Origin: an archaeon
GTDB taxonomy: Archaea; Asgardarchaeota; Hermodarchaeia; Hermodarchaeales; Hermodarchaeaceae
NCBI GenBank assembly: GCA_016550425.1
Contig: JABXGS010000083.1
Coordinates: 1 to 16,364, forward strand
Length of the DNA: 16,364 nt
Direction of reading: 5' to 3'
This document shows, piece by piece, positions 13,381 through 16,364 of this stretch. The position numbers and the translations under genes are program-made. The notes beneath the pieces were generated by a model. The model saw only the letters and a program-made list of their open reading frames with translations, had not been told where the DNA came from and made no database searches. The number at the start of each line of letters is the position of its first letter. Positions within the stretch are counted from its first letter, which is position 1.

Positions 13381-14052
13381 TTAGGGTTCTTGAAGGTCTT
13401 CAGGATCTAGATCTGTCTGGCAGTGGGGACACTTGCCTTTAACTTTGAGATACTCTAGCAGATGAATACGATGGGCTCTACTTCCACAGTGGGGACATTG
13501 TAAGATGTCATCTGTTGAACTAAGGGGACTGTTACAGACCATGCATAGCTGTCCAAGGCTATTACTAGGAATGGAAGGTACTTCTTTTAAGGTATCTTCG
13601 ATGAGTTCATGGGGATCAAGGTCAGTTTTGCAGCGGGGGCAGACACCTTTGACTTTCAGATATTCTAGGAAATGGATGCGATGGGCTCGACCTCGGCAGT
13701 GTGGGCAGCTGAGAGTAGAGTCGAGGGGAACAATAGCGCCATTACAGACGATGCAGATGGGTTGGGGGCTGCCACAGTGAGGACATACTGTAGTTTCAGC
13801 AAGGATTGTGGCTTGACATTCGGGACACATGCTTAGTTGAATTGGAGCGAATTGTGTGTGAGACTGGCTGCGATAGGCTTGCTGTTTCGTTTGGGTTTGT
13901 TGTCGTGGACGGGTTCGGGTACGGTAGTATGTTTGTCCACGGCGAGTTTCATCTCTAATTTTCTCACAGTCACGTGAAATTCCGACACAGATTGCCACGA
14001 ATATGAGGATCAGAATTAGCCAGATGATACCAGTTAAGAGTCCAAATTGCAA
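13381..14052 (-). CDS. Membrane-anchored protein with a zinc ribbon and two RING-like fingers
   Basis: A 223-residue protein. Residues 5-24 form one membrane helix, followed by an Arg/Gln/Tyr-rich linker (35-65). A zinc ribbon comes next (Cys76/79 and Cys90/93). Then come two tandem copies of an eight-ligand finger at 100-141 and 170-211, each C-x2-C-x12-C-x2-C-x4-H-x2-H-x10-C-P-x-C. The H-x2-H-x10-C-P-x-C half, with its HxxHFLEYLKVKG helix, has the spacing of a RING domain's second half, so the fold is probably cross-brace. RING domains commonly recruit ubiquitin-conjugating enzymes; whether this one does is unknown. The start is TTG 14052, directly after an in-frame TAG, with GGTGG upstream. 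The zinc domains would face the cytosol if the N-terminus is outside. Confidence 0.75.
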   Translation of the reverse strand: MQFGLLTGIIWLILILIFVAICVGISRDCEKIRDETRRGQTYYRTRTRPRQQTQTKQQAYRSQSHTQFAPIQLSMCPECQATILAETTVCPHCGSPQPICIVCNGAIVPLDSTLSCPHCRGRAHRIHFLEYLKVKGVCPRCKTDLDPHELIEDTLKEVPSIPSNSLGQLCMVCNSPLSSTDDILQCPHCGSRAHRIHLLEYLKVKGKCPHCQTDLDPEDLQEP

Positions 14053-14173
14053 CTAAAGGTCCACCAGCCTTTCATCTTCTACTTAGAAATTCAGGTTTAT
14101 CAGTTTAGACTTTTAATTAGGGCATATATATGTAGCAACTTTTCTATGTGACTAAGAGAATGATAAGTAAAGT

Positions 14174-15436
14174 CTAGGGGTAGATACCGCGGGCTTCGAT
14201 GGCTTCTGCAATCCGTGTAAGAGCTACGATATAAGCGGCTGTGCGCATGATTACTTTTTCTTGTTGATGGACTTTGTATACTTCGTCGAAGGCTTGAACC
14301 ATCCGCTGTTCGAGTTTGCTGTTTACTTCATCCTCGGTCCATGATTCACGGTTGAGGTTTTGTACCCATTCCATGTAACTAACGGTGACGCCGCCAGCGT
14401 TGGCGAGAATATCGGGAACGACAAACACCCCATTCTTATGAAGGATTTCATCAGCTTCGGGAGTTGTTGGACCATTAGCCCCTTCTCCTATGATTTTCGC
14501 TTTAATGCGCGGAGCATTTTCAGCAACCAATTGATTTTCAAGGGCGGCGGGAATAAGAATATCCACTTGTAGCTCCAGGAGTTCTTCATTGGATATTTTC
14601 TTTGTCCCAGGGAAACCAACAACAGAACCTGTTTTTTCCTTGTGCTCCATCACCTTTTTGGGATCAACCCCCTTGGGATTGTAGATTCCACCTCGAGAAT
14701 CGCTGACCGCGACAATTTTTGCCCCATATTCGGTAATAAGGACTGCAGCATAATAACCAACATTACCATATCCTTGAATTGCCACAGTCGCCCCCTTCAA
14801 GTTTAAGCCTATTCGTTTTGCAGCCTCTCGCACTGTAATAATGACGCCACGACTTGTCGCTTCGCGTCGACCAAGGCTTCCGCCGATGGAAATCGGCTTA
14901 CCAGTGATAACTTCTGGCACAGCATATCCTTGCGCTTCGGAATAGGTATCATAGATCCAAGCCATTTCGCGTTCACCTGTATAGACGTCTGGTGCGGGAA
15001 CATCACGATAAGGACCAATGATATCCATAATTTCGTGGGTGAATCGACGAGTGAGATGTTCCAATTCGTTGAGACTCATTTCCTTCGGATTACACACGAT
15101 TCCACCTTTTGCACCCCCATAGGGAAGTCCAACAACAGCAGTTTTAATGGACATCCAGATTGCTAGAGCTTTCACCTCGTCGATACATACCTGAGGATGA
15201 TATCGGATGCCTCCTTTAAATGGACCAAATGCGTCCCAGTGCTGGACGCGCATGCCTTCAAAGACTCTTATTTTTCCATCATCCATCCTCACCGGCAGGG
15301 AGACAAGGAGTGTACGTTTAGGATTTTTAAGAAGTTCGAGTATGTCAGGATTGAGTTTCATTTTTTTCGCTACGATTTCGAGTTGTTGTTTTGCGATTTC
15401 GTAGGGATTGAGGTCAGCACTATATTTGGCTACCAA
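14174..15436 (-). CDS. gdhA: Glutamate dehydrogenase
   Basis: Interconverts glutamate and 2-oxoglutarate plus ammonia with NAD(P). I place the start at TTG 15436 (420 residues, normal for the hexameric archaeal type). AGGTGT lies six bases upstream, and a TATA box at 15484-15491 would initiate near 15462, downstream of the longer GTG 15469 reading. Numbering from the TTG: glutamate-binding FGPFKGGIRYHP (70-81), catalytic Lys110 in PYGGAKGG, Asp150 in VPAPDV, dinucleotide-binding GYGNVG in the C-terminal Rossmann domain, then VSDSRGGIYNP and IIGEGANGPTT. Everything expected is intact. With the FMN glutamate-synthase-like gene nearby it suggests a glutamate-centred neighbourhood. Cofactor preference cannot be read reliably. 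Confidence 0.96.
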   Translation of the reverse strand: MVAKYSADLNPYEIAKQQLEIVAKKMKLNPDILELLKNPKRTLLVSLPVRMDDGKIRVFEGMRVQHWDAFGPFKGGIRYHPQVCIDEVKALAIWMSIKTAVVGLPYGGAKGGIVCNPKEMSLNELEHLTRRFTHEIMDIIGPYRDVPAPDVYTGEREMAWIYDTYSEAQGYAVPEVITGKPISIGGSLGRREATSRGVIITVREAAKRIGLNLKGATVAIQGYGNVGYYAAVLITEYGAKIVAVSDSRGGIYNPKGVDPKKVMEHKEKTGSVVGFPGTKKISNEELLELQVDILIPAALENQLVAENAPRIKAKIIGEGANGPTTPEADEILHKNGVFVVPDILANAGGVTVSYMEWVQNLNRESWTEDEVNSKLEQRMVQAFDEVYKVHQQEKVIMRTAAYIVALTRIAEAIEARGIYP

Positions 15437-15483
15437 AGTGTTACACCTATTTCTTGATGTGTGTGGCACTCACGAAATGGTTA

Positions 15484-15491
15484 GTTAAAAG
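15484..15491 (-). promoter_or_regulatory. TATA box of glutamate dehydrogenase
   Basis: On the minus strand this reads CTTTTAAC. Initiation about 25 bases downstream (near 15462) leaves a short leader containing the AGGTGT ribosome site, supporting the TTG start. Confidence 0.5.
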
Positions 15492-15515
15492 TGCTTCCTT
15501 ATTCCGAGCATCATA

Positions 15516-16130
15516 TCAGTGGAAGCGGGGAGAAGAGACTGATCGAAGGTCAGGACGGCGTTTTCTTTGAGGACGCCGGTCTTGACGTCGGAGTCGCAAA
15601 AGTGTGGCCAAAGTAGAAGCAATATCTTCGGGGCGATATTTGTAGAGATGATAGCGTATGATTAGGAAACGGCTTCGTGGGTCGCTGGGATTGCTGATAT
15701 TTCGGGTAAGATGGAGAAGTTCCTCATCGTCCATAGATTGGAGTTTTGAGGCTATTTCAGGTGAATATCGTGAAGGCAGTGGGACATTTCGATCACTAAT
15801 TAGGCTTAAGGTTGTTTTTTCGGTGAAATGATCATGCGAGGTTTGTCCCAGTTGGACGGTACCAGGAGCGGATAAGGGATCGGGGGATGGAGTGCCAGCT
15901 GCACCACTGAGCATGGCAAAAGCAACCCGGAGTTCTTGAATGGTATAGTGTTCCATCAATGGCTTTGCGAGGATTTGTTGGATGCCGGGTTCTTTAGGGT
16001 CTTTACTAAACCGGCGAAGGAGCCGAAGCTCATCGGAGGAAAGAGCGGAGAGTTCATCAGAGAGAGTTTTTGCCCGGTGCACTTTTACCCGTTTAGAAAT
16101 CACATAGGGAGGACGGTTTCTGTTGTTCAT
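15516..16130 (-). CDS. Unrecognised protein with two copies of a helical repeat
   Basis: A 204-residue basic protein starting at ATG 16130, with GGAGG at 16141-16145. It contains two related segments: residues about 24-74 (LSSDELRLLRRFSKDPKEP...YTIQELRVAFAML) and about 126-180 (MDDEELLHLTRNISNPSDP...YRPEDIASTLATLL). Both follow the pattern [S/D]xxEL-xxL-xR-x-hydrophobic-x-P, then a hydrophobic helix, then a Y-x-x-E[D/L] helix. A Ser/Pro/Thr-rich linker (75-125) separates them and the C-terminus is very Arg-rich (RRQDRRPQRKRRP), suggesting nucleic acid or membrane contact. I do not recognise the family. The gene upstream on the same strand is a paralogue. Confidence 0.65.
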   Translation of the reverse strand: MNNRNRPPYVISKRVKVHRAKTLSDELSALSSDELRLLRRFSKDPKEPGIQQILAKPLMEHYTIQELRVAFAMLSGAAGTPSPDPLSAPGTVQLGQTSHDHFTEKTTLSLISDRNVPLPSRYSPEIASKLQSMDDEELLHLTRNISNPSDPRSRFLIIRYHLYKYRPEDIASTLATLLRLRRQDRRPQRKRRPDLRSVSSPRFH

Positions 16131-16223
16131 AGGGTTAATCCCTCCGCACTCGGATGAGGGTATAGATTTGGTTGGATAAAGCTGTTCCCATTTGAGTAGA
16201 CGAGATTAAGAATGCGATTTCAA

Positions 16224-16364
16224 TTAATCGGAATCGCCCTCAGGCAGAGTCCGTCTGAGTGCCGCAATGGTTGCAGATACATCTTCCCATTGATACTGGT
16301 AGAGACGATTTTTGATAATTATCAAACGGGACCGCAGATCGTGTATGTCATTGTAATGGTTGAG
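16224..16364 (-). CDS. Paralogue of the helical-repeat protein, partial (runs off right edge)
   Basis: The minus-strand frame entering at the right edge encodes 46 residues, ending with TAA at 16224-16226. The segment DLRSRLIIIKNRLYQYQ followed by WEDVSATIAAL aligns without gaps to residues about 150-178 of the next gene (DPRSRFLIIRYHLYKYR then PEDIASTLATL), so this is the C-terminus of a tandem paralogue. It ends in an acidic tail (PEGDSD) rather than the Arg-rich tail of its neighbour. The gap between the two genes is 93 bases. Confidence 0.65.
   Translation of the reverse strand, partial: LNHYNDIHDLRSRLIIIKNRLYQYQWEDVSATIAALRRTLPEGDSD

Noticed and set aside
1..16364. CRISPR array, tRNA, rRNA, transposase or integrase gene
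   Set aside because: No regularly spaced repeats, cloverleaf with a TTC-type T loop, ribosomal RNA sequence, or recombinase motif was seen.

Overview
The window looks archaeal. Several genes have a TATA-box-like element about 20-30 bp upstream of the start codon, so transcripts would be leaderless or short-leadered. TTG and GTG starts are common, Shine-Dalgarno motifs are of the GGAGG/GAGGT type, and the gene families are archaeal in flavour: an ammonia-dependent NAD synthase, a TackOD1-like zinc domain fused to an Lrp/AsnC regulator, and a stand-alone glutamate-synthase-like FMN protein. The TackOD1-like domain, RING-like fingers, HEAT protein and dodecin together suggest a TACK or Asgard (Promethearchaeota) lineage. 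That placement is inference; no rRNA gene is present.

Layout. (1) 1-2012, minus strand: a compact set of five small, overlapping, mostly unrecognised genes, including one helix-turn-helix protein and one gene running off the left edge. It resembles an accessory or integrated element and starts from a clear promoter at about 2040. (2) 2013-2650: a long gene-free stretch with an inverted repeat beside the promoter, a GC-rich block (about 2165-2410) with extensive self-complementarity that may be a structured RNA, and another inverted repeat. (3) 2651-4680, plus: a TackOD1-like/Lrp fusion regulator and an acidic HEAT-repeat protein. (4) 7854-4712, minus: nadA-nadC-nadE followed by a DUF2085-like membrane protein, giving the route from iminoaspartate to NAD. 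(5) 7967-9932, plus: a four-helix membrane protein, a minimal FtsX-type permease and a LolD/MacB-type ATPase. (6) 11107-10001 and 11465-11253, minus: a multi-cluster iron-sulfur protein and a dodecin. (7) 11646-13229, plus: a glutamate-synthase-like FMN protein ending in a hairpin/T-tract terminator. (8) 14052-13381 and 15436-14174, minus: a membrane-anchored protein with two RING-like fingers, and glutamate dehydrogenase. (9) 15516-16364, minus: two tandem paralogues of an unrecognised repeat protein, one cut by the right edge.

The recognisable core covers redox cofactors (NAD synthesis, flavin storage, Fe-S and FMN proteins) and glutamate metabolism. The parts most worth a second look are the candidate RNA at 2165-2410, the left-hand gene cluster, the TackOD1-Lrp fusion, the tandem RING-like fingers, and the glutamate-synthase-like protein that has lost the usual 3Fe-4S motif and gained an N-terminal four-cysteine motif.
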